NCBI GenBank assembly: GCA_015057035.1
Contig: SVFC01000001.1
Coordinates: forward strand, 310,001 to 374,000
From: Lachnospiraceae bacterium
GTDB lineage: Bacteria > Bacillota > Clostridia > Lachnospirales > Lachnospiraceae
DNA: 64,000 nt
Direction of reading: 5' to 3'
This document shows, piece by piece, positions 37,936 through 46,435 of the stretch. The position numbers were made by a program, and so were the translations under genes. The notes below the pieces were generated by a model. It was given only the letters and a program-made list of their open reading frames with translations, had not been told where the DNA came from and did not search any database. Positions within the stretch are counted from its first letter, which is position 1. Every line of letters starts with the position of its first letter.

Positions 37936-38307
37936 ATGAACATTAACGATTGTAAGATTTTAATTTGCGATGATTCAATTCTTGCTCGCAAACAGATTAA
38001 AGACATTATTGTTACTTTGGGGACACCAACTATTCTTGAGGCATCAGACGGACAGTCTGCCATCGATCTCTATAAGGCTGAGAAACCTAATCTCGTATTC
38101 TTAGATATTGTTATGCCTAAGAAGGATGGTAATATTGCCATCGAAGAGATTATGGCATTTGATAAAGATGCTATCATTATTATTGTTTCTTCTGTTGGAA
38201 CTCAGTCTCAGTTAAAATGTGCATTAGAAGCTGGCGCAACAGATTTTATTCAGAAACCATTTAGCAAAGAACATATTATTGAAGCTCTTCACAAATATAT
38301 TGGATAA
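37936..38307 (+). CDS. CheY-like stand-alone response regulator
   Basis: A single receiver domain, 123 residues. The acidic pocket is in ILICDDSILARKQI, the phospho-acceptor Asp is in LVFLDIVMPKKDG (about residue 57), the Thr/Ser switch is in IIIVSSVGTQ, and the Lys is in FIQKPFSKEHI. It has no output domain, so it acts by protein contact as CheY does. The gene 23 bp downstream encodes a CheX-like domain, a likely phosphatase or partner. Confidence 0.9.
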   Translation: MNINDCKILICDDSILARKQIKDIIVTLGTPTILEASDGQSAIDLYKAEKPNLVFLDIVMPKKDGNIAIEEIMAFDKDAIIIIVSSVGTQSQLKCALEAGATDFIQKPFSKEHIIEALHKYIG

Positions 38308-38330
38308 TTCTAACGTTAGAGGATAACTAT

Positions 38331-39242
38331 ATGTATAATCAATTTTTTGGTAATTATTTGTTTTCCAAAGGATATGTGACGAAGGAACAGCTTATCCCTG
38401 CGTTAATCCGACAGGATAATGAGCTTGTTCGTGTTAGTACTCTCGCGCTCTATTCTGGATATATGTCTCCAAGTGAGATTGAAAACATTACAACACTTCA
38501 ATTAAAAAACGAGAAAAAATTCAGTGAACTTGCAATGGAAAACGGCTTCTTGACTCAAGATCAGATTCTGGAACTTTTAGACATCGATTGTCCAAGCTTC
38601 TTAAAACTAGGACAGATTTTAATCGATGATGGAATTTTCACACATGAACAGTTTTCCAACATTCTTGCAGACTATCGTTCACAAAACGAATTCCTGGAAT
38701 TGGAATTGAATGAAGATAACAAAGATGATATTCAGTGCTTAATCGATAATTTTTCAATGTTATCTGATACCGCATTTTCACCTTTTAGTAAAGCTTATCT
38801 GGAATTGCTCTATAACAACTTTATCCGCTTTATCGGCGATGATTTTACAGCTCTTCCACCAGATTTGTGCACTGAGTTCCCAACAGAATGCTGTGTAAAA
38901 CAGGCCATCCATGGTAATTACGAAATCAACACTTATGTATCAATGGAAGAATCTGTTGCTTTAGCCTTCGCGGAACGCTATACAGGTGAGTCTTATCTAG
39001 ATTATGATGAATATGTAAAAGCTTCTATTGAAGATTTTATCAATTTACATAATGGATTATTTATTGTTAACGCTTCCAATGACCATTCTAACGAGTTAAC
39101 CATTGGTACATTAGAATCCATCAACAATTCATTAATCACCTTTGATAAAGAAGCATATCATTTCCCTGTGTATTATCCATTTGGAATCGTACACTTTGTG
39201 ATTGAGATTGTGAAAATCGTTGAACCAACCATTATTTTATAA
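38331..39242 (+). CDS. CheX-like protein with MshEN-like repeats
   Basis: 303 residues. The N-terminal ~130 residues contain three short units of the MshEN/GspE-N style (LFSKGYVTKEQLIPALIRQD; NGFLTQDQILELL; LGQILIDDGIFTHEQFSNIL), a fold that in some ATPases binds c-di-GMP. The C-terminal ~150 residues resemble the CheC/CheX phosphatase domain (SMEESVALAFAERYTGES, SIEDFINLHNGLFIVN). The usual catalytic ExxN appears as DFIN (DxxN), so activity is uncertain. It is co-transcribed with the CheY-like gene. Assignment rests on pattern, not on alignment. Confidence 0.6.
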   Translation: MYNQFFGNYLFSKGYVTKEQLIPALIRQDNELVRVSTLALYSGYMSPSEIENITTLQLKNEKKFSELAMENGFLTQDQILELLDIDCPSFLKLGQILIDDGIFTHEQFSNILADYRSQNEFLELELNEDNKDDIQCLIDNFSMLSDTAFSPFSKAYLELLYNNFIRFIGDDFTALPPDLCTEFPTECCVKQAIHGNYEINTYVSMEESVALAFAERYTGESYLDYDEYVKASIEDFINLHNGLFIVNASNDHSNELTIGTLESINNSLITFDKEAYHFPVYYPFGIVHFVIEIVKIVEPTIIL

Positions 39243-39253
39243 TCCACATACAG

Positions 39254-39284
39254 AAATCCCCGAGATGGTTAATCTCGGGGATTT
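39254..39284. terminator. Bidirectional terminator between CheX-like gene and thrC
   Basis: 13-bp stem (39254-39266 with 39272-39284), 5-nt loop GGTTA. It lies 11 bp after the plus-strand stop and abuts the thrC stop at 39287. Confidence 0.8.
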
Positions 39285-39286
39285 AA

Positions 39287-40777
39287 CTATTTAGAGAGAA
39301 ACTCTTTTACTACTTTTTCCATTTCATCTACTTCGCAAACGGTATTATGTAATACTGGTGCATTACGAATCTCTTCAATGGCATTTGGAACCATGACATT
39401 TCCAATCTTGCTCAGTTCATCCACTAATTCAAAATCTTCCCATGAATCATACTTCGCATCAATAGCATTCATAACACTTCTGGTGAATTTAAATGGGCTT
39501 GCTGTAGAAGCAATTACCGTCTTTGTTTCTGTATCGCCGCTCACTTCTTTATATTTCTTATATACTCCGGCAGCAACTGCTGTATGTGTATCAATCACAT
39601 ATCCTGTATCTTCATAGATATCCTTGATTACAGCCTGTGTTTCCGCTTCACTGGTATAATTACCATAGAAATCCTTTAAATTTTCCTTCATTTCAGAAGT
39701 AATCTCGTATTTTCCAATTGTACTTAATGATTTCATAAGCTCTGCATTTTTAGCCGCATCGTTTCCAGCAATACGATAAATAAGTCGCTCCAGGTTGGAT
39801 GAAATCAAAATATCCATAGACGGAGAATTCGTAAGGATAAACTCTCTGTTCTTATCATACTCTCCTGTCTCAAAGAAATCATAAAGGACTTTATTCTCAT
39901 TAGATGCACAAATTAATTTTCCAATTGGAAGTCCCATATTCTTTGCATAATATGCAGCGAGAATGTTACCAAAGTTACCAGTTGGAACAACTACATTGAT
40001 TTTTTCATCCTTTCCAATAACGCCATTTGCATATAATTTTGCATAAGCATAAACATAATATACAATCTGTGGAACCAAACGACCAATATTAATGGAATTT
40101 GCAGATGAGAACTGATATCCTGCCTTATCCAACTCTTCTTTTAATGCAGGATTAGAAAACATTGCCTTTACACCGCTCTGTGCCTGGTCAAAGTTTCCGT
40201 ATATACCCACAACATGTGTATTGGCACCTTTTTGTGTTACCATCTGTTTTTCCTGAATTGGACTAACACCATTCTTTGGATAGAACACAATAATCTTAGT
40301 TCCTTCTACTTCTGCAAAGCCCGCCAAGGCAGCTTTCCCTGTATCACCAGAAGTTGCAGTTAAGATTACGATTTCATTTTTCACATTGTTCTTACGTGCA
40401 GATGTAATAAGTAAATGTGGCAAAATTGATAATGCCATATCTTTAAATGCGATTGTAGAACCATGGAATAATTCAAGATAATACGCTCCCTGCGCTTCTA
40501 CCAATGGAGCAATCTCTGTTGTATCAAACTTGGAATCATATGCTCTTTCAATACAAGTCTTTAACTCTTCTTCTGTAAAATCAGTTAAGAACTGTTTCAT
40601 TACAGCATATGCTGTTTCCTGATATGACATTTTTGCTAATTCTTCCATACTTACGTCAAGTGCTGGAATTGCGTCAGGAACAAACAGTCCACCATCATTG
40701 GCTAGACCTTTTAAAATAGCCTGAGAAGCGGTCACTTTTTCATTTTGGTTTCTTGTGCTTGAATACATTAATTCCAT
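39287..40777 (-). CDS. thrC: Threonine synthase
   Basis: PLP enzyme that makes threonine from O-phosphohomoserine. 496 residues, the longer (type II) form with the N-terminal SRNQNEKVTASQAILKGLAN. The PLP lysine is K112 in FHGSTIAFKDMALSILP. LTATSGDTGKAALAGF, PTGNFGNILAAYYAK, and TNSPSMDILISSNLERL are conserved. The gene is monocistronic with a consensus promoter. Confidence 0.95.
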   Translation of the reverse strand: MELMYSSTRNQNEKVTASQAILKGLANDGGLFVPDAIPALDVSMEELAKMSYQETAYAVMKQFLTDFTEEELKTCIERAYDSKFDTTEIAPLVEAQGAYYLELFHGSTIAFKDMALSILPHLLITSARKNNVKNEIVILTATSGDTGKAALAGFAEVEGTKIIVFYPKNGVSPIQEKQMVTQKGANTHVVGIYGNFDQAQSGVKAMFSNPALKEELDKAGYQFSSANSINIGRLVPQIVYYVYAYAKLYANGVIGKDEKINVVVPTGNFGNILAAYYAKNMGLPIGKLICASNENKVLYDFFETGEYDKNREFILTNSPSMDILISSNLERLIYRIAGNDAAKNAELMKSLSTIGKYEITSEMKENLKDFYGNYTSEAETQAVIKDIYEDTGYVIDTHTAVAAGVYKKYKEVSGDTETKTVIASTASPFKFTRSVMNAIDAKYDSWEDFELVDELSKIGNVMVPNAIEEIRNAPVLHNTVCEVDEMEKVVKEFLSK

Positions 40778-40819
40778 ATTTCTACCTCATCACATATTAT
40801 ATTTCTAAAATTAAACCTA

Positions 40820-40848
40820 ATTATATGGTTTTCATTTTGGGGTGTCAA
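40820..40848 (-). promoter_or_regulatory. Consensus promoter of thrC
   Basis: Minus strand: TTGACA (40843-40848) and TATAAT (40820-40825), spacer 17 bp, both perfect. A GATGAGGT ribosome binding site follows. Confidence 0.8.
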
Positions 40849-40938
40849 CATTATGTCGTTTATTCTTCCTATTTTTATTAAAATATGATATTCTATATAC
40901 AACACATTCGTGCATAGTAATCAAATGCGAGGTATATT

Positions 40939-41733
40939 ATGAAACCAGGTGTATATATTGCCACACACAAAGATGGCTCCACCTATTTTCGTTCCAGTAT
41001 AACTTACCGGAACAAACATATCAGTCTAGGAAGTTTTGATACTGAAGATGCAGCAAGCCAAGTGTATTTTGAAAGCGCTTCTACTCTCTCTTCCAAAATA
41101 CCGTTAGAAGATGTTCGAACTGTTGCACCTACAGTTCCTTTTGACAAGATTGTATCACTGATTAATTTCCGAGATAATGGGCTATATATTGGCAATCCTA
41201 TTTATCTTAGAAAGAATTACTTCAGTTATTACTTGTCCGAAGACGAAGAACTAAAATTTGATATTGATGACTTATTTTACTATAGTAGTCATCGCATTCT
41301 GCGTCGTCAGGGACATCTGTATGTTAACGACTATGGTATGCAGGTCACATTAATGTCACGCTATGGCATTCATAATCACAGTGTGGTAAATCGCGATTAT
41401 CACTTTGCTAATGGTGATGCTTCCGATTTGCGGTACTCTAATGTAGTTCTGGTGAATCGTTATTTTGGAGTGCATCAATACACCACAAAGAACCATCAAA
41501 CTCGATATCGAGTAAAAATACACATCAATGGCAACTATACCATTGGAACCTATTCCAGCGAAACAAAAGCGGCCATTGCATACAACAAAGCAGTTGACCT
41601 GGCTAAAGCTGCAGGTATCGCCAAAAATTATCCCGAAAACTATATTGAAGATTTGTCTCCAAAAGACTATGCAGACATTTATCTCAAACTTAAAATTTCT
41701 TCAAAATATTTAGATTATCTACATACAATATAA
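40939..41733 (+). CDS. AP2-HNH-like-AP2 domain protein
   Basis: 264 residues, likely DNA-binding. The N-terminal ~45 residues look like an AP2/ERF half (GVYIATHKDGSTYFR..., ISLGSFDTEDAASQVYFES). The C-terminal part is a better AP2 domain (YFGVHQYTTKNHQTRYRVKI, then TIGTYSSETKAAIAYNKAVD, ~175-225). Between them, ~130-175 resembles the core of HNH homing endonucleases (VNRDYHFANGDASDLRYSNV, compare VDHINGDxxDNRxxNL). The first His and spacing are off, so nuclease activity is doubtful. AP2 domains in bacteria usually ride on such endonucleases; this one is perhaps a domesticated regulator. GAGGT precedes the start; no intron or split gene is seen beside it. Confidence 0.65.
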   Translation: MKPGVYIATHKDGSTYFRSSITYRNKHISLGSFDTEDAASQVYFESASTLSSKIPLEDVRTVAPTVPFDKIVSLINFRDNGLYIGNPIYLRKNYFSYYLSEDEELKFDIDDLFYYSSHRILRRQGHLYVNDYGMQVTLMSRYGIHNHSVVNRDYHFANGDASDLRYSNVVLVNRYFGVHQYTTKNHQTRYRVKIHINGNYTIGTYSSETKAAIAYNKAVDLAKAAGIAKNYPENYIEDLSPKDYADIYLKLKISSKYLDYLHTI

Positions 41734-41770
41734 AGACCTGGCCGGCACACGCTAGCCAGGTTCTTTTCTT
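41734..41770 (+). terminator. Terminator of the AP2-domain gene
   Basis: Stem ACCTGGC (41736-41742) with GCCAGGT (41755-41761), with TTCTTTTCTT after it. The leuD stop lies 11 bp further. Confidence 0.7.
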
Positions 41771-41780
41771 ATAGGCAATC

Positions 41781-42269
41781 CTATTTTTCATTAATATAAT
41801 TTACTAATCCACCACATGCAATTAACTTCTGCATGAATTCTGGGAACGCCTGCCCCTGGAAACTTTCTCCAGTTGTAACATTTGTAATCACACCAGAATC
41901 GAAATCTACTTTTACTTCATCACCAGCGCTAATTGCCTTGGCTGCTTCTGGACATTCAATAATTGGAAGTCCAATATTAATAGCATTTCGATAAAAAATT
42001 CTAGCAAAAGTCTCTGCAATAACACAGCTTACACCTGCGGCTTTAATGGCTATTGGAGCATGCTCACGAGAAGATCCACATCCAAAGTTCTTATTAGCAA
42101 CAATAATGTCTCCCTCATTTACTTTTTTCACAAAATCTTTATCAATATCTTCCATACAATGGGTTGCAAGTTCCTTTGGATCTGATGAATTCAGATATCT
42201 TGCTGGGATAATAACGTCTGTATCTACGTTATCTCCATATTTAAATACAGTACCCTGTGCTGCTTTCAT
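41781..42269 (-). CDS. leuD: 3-isopropylmalate dehydratase small subunit
   Basis: Swivel-domain subunit of isopropylmalate isomerase, 162 residues, the short type used with the ~420-residue LeuC. Signatures: [17 protein letters not shown] (residues 11-27) and [20 protein letters not shown]. It works with LeuC to interconvert 2- and 3-isopropylmalate in leucine synthesis. Related enzymes of this type can be homoaconitases or act on citrate-like acids, so substrate is not fixed by sequence. It lies 45 bp after leuC. Confidence 0.9.
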   Translation of the reverse strand: MKAAQGTVFKYGDNVDTDVIIPARYLNSSDPKELATHCMEDIDKDFVKKVNEGDIIVANKNFGCGSSREHAPIAIKAAGVSCVIAETFARIFYRNAINIGLPIIECPEAAKAISAGDEVKVDFDSGVITNVTTGESFQGQAFPEFMQKLIACGGLVNYINEK

Positions 42270-42314
42270 ATAAAATCTCCTTAAACAAATTAATACAAAA
42301 GTGTTTATTCACAC

Positions 42315-43589
42315 TTATTCTCCGACTTCCTCTGGTCCAGAAATCTTTCCGGTCAATGCACTTGCTGCAGCAACCGCTGGGCTTGCAAGGTAAACTTCAG
42401 ATTCCACATGTCCCATACGTCCAACAAAATTACGATTTGTTGTGGATACACAGCGCTCTCCTTCTGCCAAAACACCCATATGACCGCCAAGACATGGGCC
42501 ACAAGTTGGTGTACTAACCACAGCACCGGCTTCAATAAAGGTACGAACCAGGCCTTCCTCAATGGCATCCAGATAAATCTTCTGTGTTCCTGGAATTACA
42601 ATTACACGAACACCTTTGGCAACTTTTTTGCCTTTCATAATAGCTGCCGCCGCACGAAGGTCATCCATACGTCCGTTTGTACAAGACCCAATCACTACCT
42701 GATCAATCTTAATGTCATCCATTGCTTCAATTTCATCAATTGTATGGGTGTTTTCAGGCAAATGTGGGAAAGCAACTGTGGACTTCAATGTACTCAAATC
42801 AATTACATATTCTTCATCATATACCGCATCTTCATCTGCTTCATACTCTACCCATTCACGTACCGAATGTTCTCTCATATAAGCTCTAGCAACGTCATCT
42901 ACTGGGAAAATACCATTTTTCCCACCAGCTTCAATTGCCATATTGGCGATAGTAAGTCTGTCATCCATAGAAAGATTCGCAATACCATCTCCCACAAATT
43001 CCATGGATTTATATAATGCACCATCTACACCAATCATACCAATAATATGAAGGATTACATCTTTTCCGCTAACCCATTTAGAAGGCTTGCCTGTTAAAGT
43101 GAACTTAATTGCAGATGGAACTTTAAACCACGCTTTACCGGTTGCCATACCGGCCGCCAAATCCGTACTACCAACACCTGTAGAAAATGCCCCCAGTGCA
43201 CCATAGGTACATGTATGGGAATCTGCGCCGATGATGACATCTCCAGCAACAGTTAAACCTTTTTCAGGTAATAACGCATGTTCAATTCCCATTTCACCTA
43301 CATCAAAGTAGTTCGTAATATCATTTTTGCAGGCAAATTCACGAACACACTTGCAATGCTGTGCTGATTTAATGTCTTTATTCGGTGTAAAGTGGTCCAT
43401 AACCAATGCGATTTTATCTTTATGGAATACACCATCTACCTTCATCTTCTCTATCTCATGGATTGCTACTGGCGAAGTAATATCATTTCCCAATACCAAA
43501 TCCAAATCCGCCTCTATTAACTGTCCTGCTACTACAGATTCCAAACCCGCATGTGCAGCGAGGATCTTCTGAGTCATTGTCATTCCCAT
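42315..43589 (-). CDS. leuC: 3-isopropylmalate dehydratase large subunit
   Basis: Catalytic [4Fe-4S] subunit, 424 residues. Cluster and substrate motifs: [38 protein letters not shown], and [20 protein letters not shown], giving the three cluster cysteines. The ATG is preceded by AGGAGGTTGTTTCC. Divergent from it is a LysR gene with a palindrome between them. LeuA and LeuB are not in the window. A role as an aconitase for the Re-citrate synthase-icd operon cannot be excluded but is not required. Confidence 0.92.
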   Translation of the reverse strand: MGMTMTQKILAAHAGLESVVAGQLIEADLDLVLGNDITSPVAIHEIEKMKVDGVFHKDKIALVMDHFTPNKDIKSAQHCKCVREFACKNDITNYFDVGEMGIEHALLPEKGLTVAGDVIIGADSHTCTYGALGAFSTGVGSTDLAAGMATGKAWFKVPSAIKFTLTGKPSKWVSGKDVILHIIGMIGVDGALYKSMEFVGDGIANLSMDDRLTIANMAIEAGGKNGIFPVDDVARAYMREHSVREWVEYEADEDAVYDEEYVIDLSTLKSTVAFPHLPENTHTIDEIEAMDDIKIDQVVIGSCTNGRMDDLRAAAAIMKGKKVAKGVRVIVIPGTQKIYLDAIEEGLVRTFIEAGAVVSTPTCGPCLGGHMGVLAEGERCVSTTNRNFVGRMGHVESEVYLASPAVAAASALTGKISGPEEVGE

Positions 43590-43638
43590 GGAAACAACCT
43601 CCTTTGTTTATTACTAAACTGATTCTAGCATATTAGAT

Positions 43639-43696
43639 ATTATAATGAAAAATACATAATATACATATTTACCATAACCATTTCTTATGGTATAAT
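43639..43696. promoter_or_regulatory. LysR-type operator and divergent leuC/lysR promoters
   Basis: ACCATAA-N7-TTATGGT (43671-43691) is a perfect inverted repeat with the ATAA-N7-TTAT core common for LysR sites. It overlaps the lysR promoter (extended -10 TGG plus TATAAT at 43691-43696), suggesting self-repression. On the minus strand leuC has TATAAT (43639-43644) but a weak -35 (TATGTA, 43662-43667), so an activator bound at the palindrome is plausible. Confidence 0.55.
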
Positions 43697-43741
43697 CTTT
43701 TTATATTATAAGAATACATTATGATAAATGGAGGTAATGAT

Positions 43742-44644
43742 ATGAATCAAAACTTATCATCTTACTGGATATTCTATACAGTTGCTAATGCAGGCAACAT
43801 CTCAAAAGCTGCAAAAGAACTATATATTAGTCAGCCTGCAATTAGTAAATCCATTCAGAAATTAGAAGAAAGTTTAAACTGCAAGCTTTTTTCCAGAAGT
43901 TCACGAGGAGTTATTTTGACCGATGAAGGCGCTCTCCTCTACGGACATGTAAAAGAAGCCTTTGAAACACTAAACCTTGGTGAAGATAAATTGAAGCGTT
44001 CCATTGAATTAGGTGTTGGACATATTTCCATCGGTGTAAGTACAACCCTTTGTAAATATATGCTTCTTCCATATTTAAGTGAATTTGTTCACCGCAATCC
44101 TCATATTAGTATTTCTATTAGTTGCCAGTCCTCCAACGAAACCCTTCGTCTTTTGGACGAAAACAAGATTGACATTGGTTTTATAGGTAGGCCAGAAAAC
44201 TTGAAAGGATTCCATTTCGATTTCTTAGATAATATCGAAGATACTTTTGTGGCCAGTCCAGAATATATTTCTAATCTTTCAGAACGTGGAATTGAAGAAA
44301 AAGATTTATTATCTAATGCAACACTGATGTTGTTGGACAAAAACAATATGACCCGTCGTTATGTAGACGATTATTTCCAGGAAAATCACATTACCGTTTC
44401 TGAAACTATTGATATTTCAGATATGGGACTTTTGATCGACTTTGCACGCATTGGTGTTGGTGTTGCCTGCGTTATCAAAAACTTCGTTGCAAAAGATTTA
44501 AAGAAAGAAAAACTTGTAGAAATCCCATTGGAAATTCCAATTCCAAAACGTGAGGTTGGTTTTGCATATAAGGAAACCGTAAAACCTTCTAATTCCTTGG
44601 AAGCGTTTATTGATTTCTATAAGACTTACAAACCGGAGGACTAA
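43742..44644 (+). CDS. LysR-family transcriptional regulator
   Basis: 300 residues. The N-terminal winged helix has YTVANAGNISKAAKELYISQ and PAISKSIQKLEESLNCKLFS, a typical LysR DNA-binding domain. The effector domain has HISIGVSTTLCKYMLLPYLS and an IDIGFIGRPEN strand. The start at 43742 follows GGAGGT by 6 nt; an ATG at 43721 would lie before that site. It is divergent from leuCD and probably regulates it. The DUF6062-type gene follows after 3 bp. Confidence 0.9.
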   Translation: MNQNLSSYWIFYTVANAGNISKAAKELYISQPAISKSIQKLEESLNCKLFSRSSRGVILTDEGALLYGHVKEAFETLNLGEDKLKRSIELGVGHISIGVSTTLCKYMLLPYLSEFVHRNPHISISISCQSSNETLRLLDENKIDIGFIGRPENLKGFHFDFLDNIEDTFVASPEYISNLSERGIEEKDLLSNATLMLLDKNNMTRRYVDDYFQENHITVSETIDISDMGLLIDFARIGVGVACVIKNFVAKDLKKEKLVEIPLEIPIPKREVGFAYKETVKPSNSLEAFIDFYKTYKPED

Positions 44645-44647
44645 GAT

Positions 44648-45406
44648 ATGGCTGAACAGTTACATACTATTCCCATTTCAGATGCCATGGAAAATGCAGG
44701 CGAATGTCCATTTTGCTATATTGAACGACGCGTAGAAAATCATTCTATGGATTATGTTTTAGGTCATGGTGCTTCCTATATGGAAGCTGACATTCGTGAT
44801 ATGACTGACCGCCAGGGCTTCTGTCGTGCTCATTTCAAAAAAATGTTCGATTATGGCAATTCCTTGGGAAATGCTTGGATTCTCAAAACCCTTATGCTCC
44901 GTCATATGAATGAAATGACCAAAGAATTTAAAGCATTCAACCCTTCTACTTCTGGTAAAAAGGGCTTGTTTGGCAAAGGCGCTTCCGACAACTCTATCGT
45001 AAATTGGATTGAAGAACGAGAATCTTCCTGTTTTATCTGTACTAGTGTCAACAATACGTTTAATGCATATATGAAGACTTTCTTCAATATGTATCGTGAT
45101 GATGAAAATCTCAGGAAACAGGTTGCTTCCAGCAAAGGTTTCTGCCTTTCCCATTTTAAAGTCGTATGTCAGGGCGCTGACAAATACTTAAATGGTAAAA
45201 TGCGTGAGGAATTCTATAACACACTCCTTCCATTGGAAGCAGAAAATCTGGACCGAGTATATGAAGATATTGCTTGGTTTATTGAAAAATATGATTATAA
45301 GAATAAGGACGCAGACTGGAAAGATTCCAAAGATGCTGTACAACGCACAATGCAGAAACTTCGTGGTGGTGATCCTTCTCTTGCACCACATGTGATTAAA
45401 CGATAA
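44648..45406 (+). CDS. DUF6062-type protein with paired CxxC / GFCxxHF motifs
   Basis: Function unknown, 252 residues, no membrane segment. It is an internal duplication: ECPFCYIERR (C19, C22) with GFCRAHFKKM, then SSCFICTSV (~127-130) with GFCLSHFKVV. Each half therefore offers two Cys plus a Cys/His pair, consistent with metal binding. I recall this pattern as DUF6062 but could not check it. The ribosome binding site GGAGG lies in the end of the LysR gene, so the two are coupled. Confidence 0.7.
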   Translation: MAEQLHTIPISDAMENAGECPFCYIERRVENHSMDYVLGHGASYMEADIRDMTDRQGFCRAHFKKMFDYGNSLGNAWILKTLMLRHMNEMTKEFKAFNPSTSGKKGLFGKGASDNSIVNWIEERESSCFICTSVNNTFNAYMKTFFNMYRDDENLRKQVASSKGFCLSHFKVVCQGADKYLNGKMREEFYNTLLPLEAENLDRVYEDIAWFIEKYDYKNKDADWKDSKDAVQRTMQKLRGGDPSLAPHVIKR

Positions 45407-45448
45407 AACTTATTACACTTACGAAAATAGGCTTTCAATATATAATAT

Positions 45449-45539
45449 TAGCACACGCTCTCGCTCGTTGAAAAACGTAGCGGACACTAAATTCGTGAAT
45501 TCTTCACTCATTAAGTGCCGACGCTTTTCAAACGGTGCT
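45449..45539. repeat. ~90-bp imperfect inverted repeat
   Basis: AGCAC near 45450 and GTGCT near 45535 bound an imperfect palindrome with matching inner blocks (TGAAAAACGTAGCGG... with ...GCCGACGCTTTTCA). The loop holds GTGAATTCTTCAC, itself partly palindromic. One arm carries an 11-bp extra block (ACGCTCTCGCT). It lies between two convergent genes and may serve as terminator or be a REP/MITE-like element. Confidence 0.6.
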
Positions 45540-45542
45540 TTA

Positions 45543-46433
45543 TTACAAGTCATCGGAAGAACTTAATGTATCTCTAACAATCATGATGGTTCCGAGTATC
45601 ATTACGACGAGGGCTACATAGAATTGAATTCCAGGGCGTTCGCCGAGTAAGATCAAACTAAATACTACTCCAAGGAATGGCGCTACTGCATAATATGCAC
45701 TGGTCTTTGCTGCACCAATATGTTTTTGGGCTGATATATAGAAGTTAATACTTAAGCCATAAGATACAAAGCCTAAAATTAATACGCATGCAATATATAA
45801 CAAACCTGGGAGTTGTTCTCCTATAATAAAGGCCGCAATAAGACTGCCTAATCCTGAGAAAATGCCTTTAATGGTAACAATCTCTTCGGAGCTCTTATTG
45901 CTGATTTTATTTGTGCAGTTGTTTTCAAATCCCCAACAAATGGTTGCACCTAAAACTAGAAGTGAACCAATATTAAAGTTAAAACTTCCTGCCCCTTCAA
46001 AGGTTAAAATCACACTTGATAAAGTCACAAGAGCAATTGCAATCCATAATCTTTTGGAAACAACTTCTTTAAAGATTACAAGTGCAATAATGGAAGTTGC
46101 AACAATTTCAAAATTATTAAGAAGTGTTGCATTGGCTGAACTTGTAATCACAAGGCCATTCATAAGAAGGATTGGTGCAAAAATATCCAGCACAACCATT
46201 GCAATAGTATATGGTAACTCTTTCTTTGTAAGAGGTTCTTTCACAACTTTTTTCCCGAACAAACCACTAACGGACGTGTATAAAAGCATTCCCACACCAG
46301 CACCCAGGTATAATAATCCTGCCATCATAGTTGGAGACACGTATTCCGTTAATAATTTTGAAAAAGGAATGTTAATTGCATATAGTGCAGCCGCCAAAAA
46401 GGCCGCTGCACTAGCTATGATTTTTTTATTCAT
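45543..46433 (-). CDS. EamA-family (DMT) transporter
   Basis: 296 residues with about ten transmembrane helices in two related halves, typical of drug/metabolite transporters. EamA-like patterns: LLYLGAGVGMLLYTSVSGLF in the first half, and FYISAQKHIGAAKTSAYYAV, APFLGVVFSLILLGERPG in the second. The substrate is not known. It starts 2 bp after the stop of the GH2 gene, so both are made from one mRNA; a link with sugar or glucuronide uptake is possible but unproven. Confidence 0.88.
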   Translation of the reverse strand: MNKKIIASAAAFLAAALYAINIPFSKLLTEYVSPTMMAGLLYLGAGVGMLLYTSVSGLFGKKVVKEPLTKKELPYTIAMVVLDIFAPILLMNGLVITSSANATLLNNFEIVATSIIALVIFKEVVSKRLWIAIALVTLSSVILTFEGAGSFNFNIGSLLVLGATICWGFENNCTNKISNKSSEEIVTIKGIFSGLGSLIAAFIIGEQLPGLLYIACVLILGFVSYGLSINFYISAQKHIGAAKTSAYYAVAPFLGVVFSLILLGERPGIQFYVALVVMILGTIMIVRDTLSSSDDL

Positions 46434-46435
46434 AT

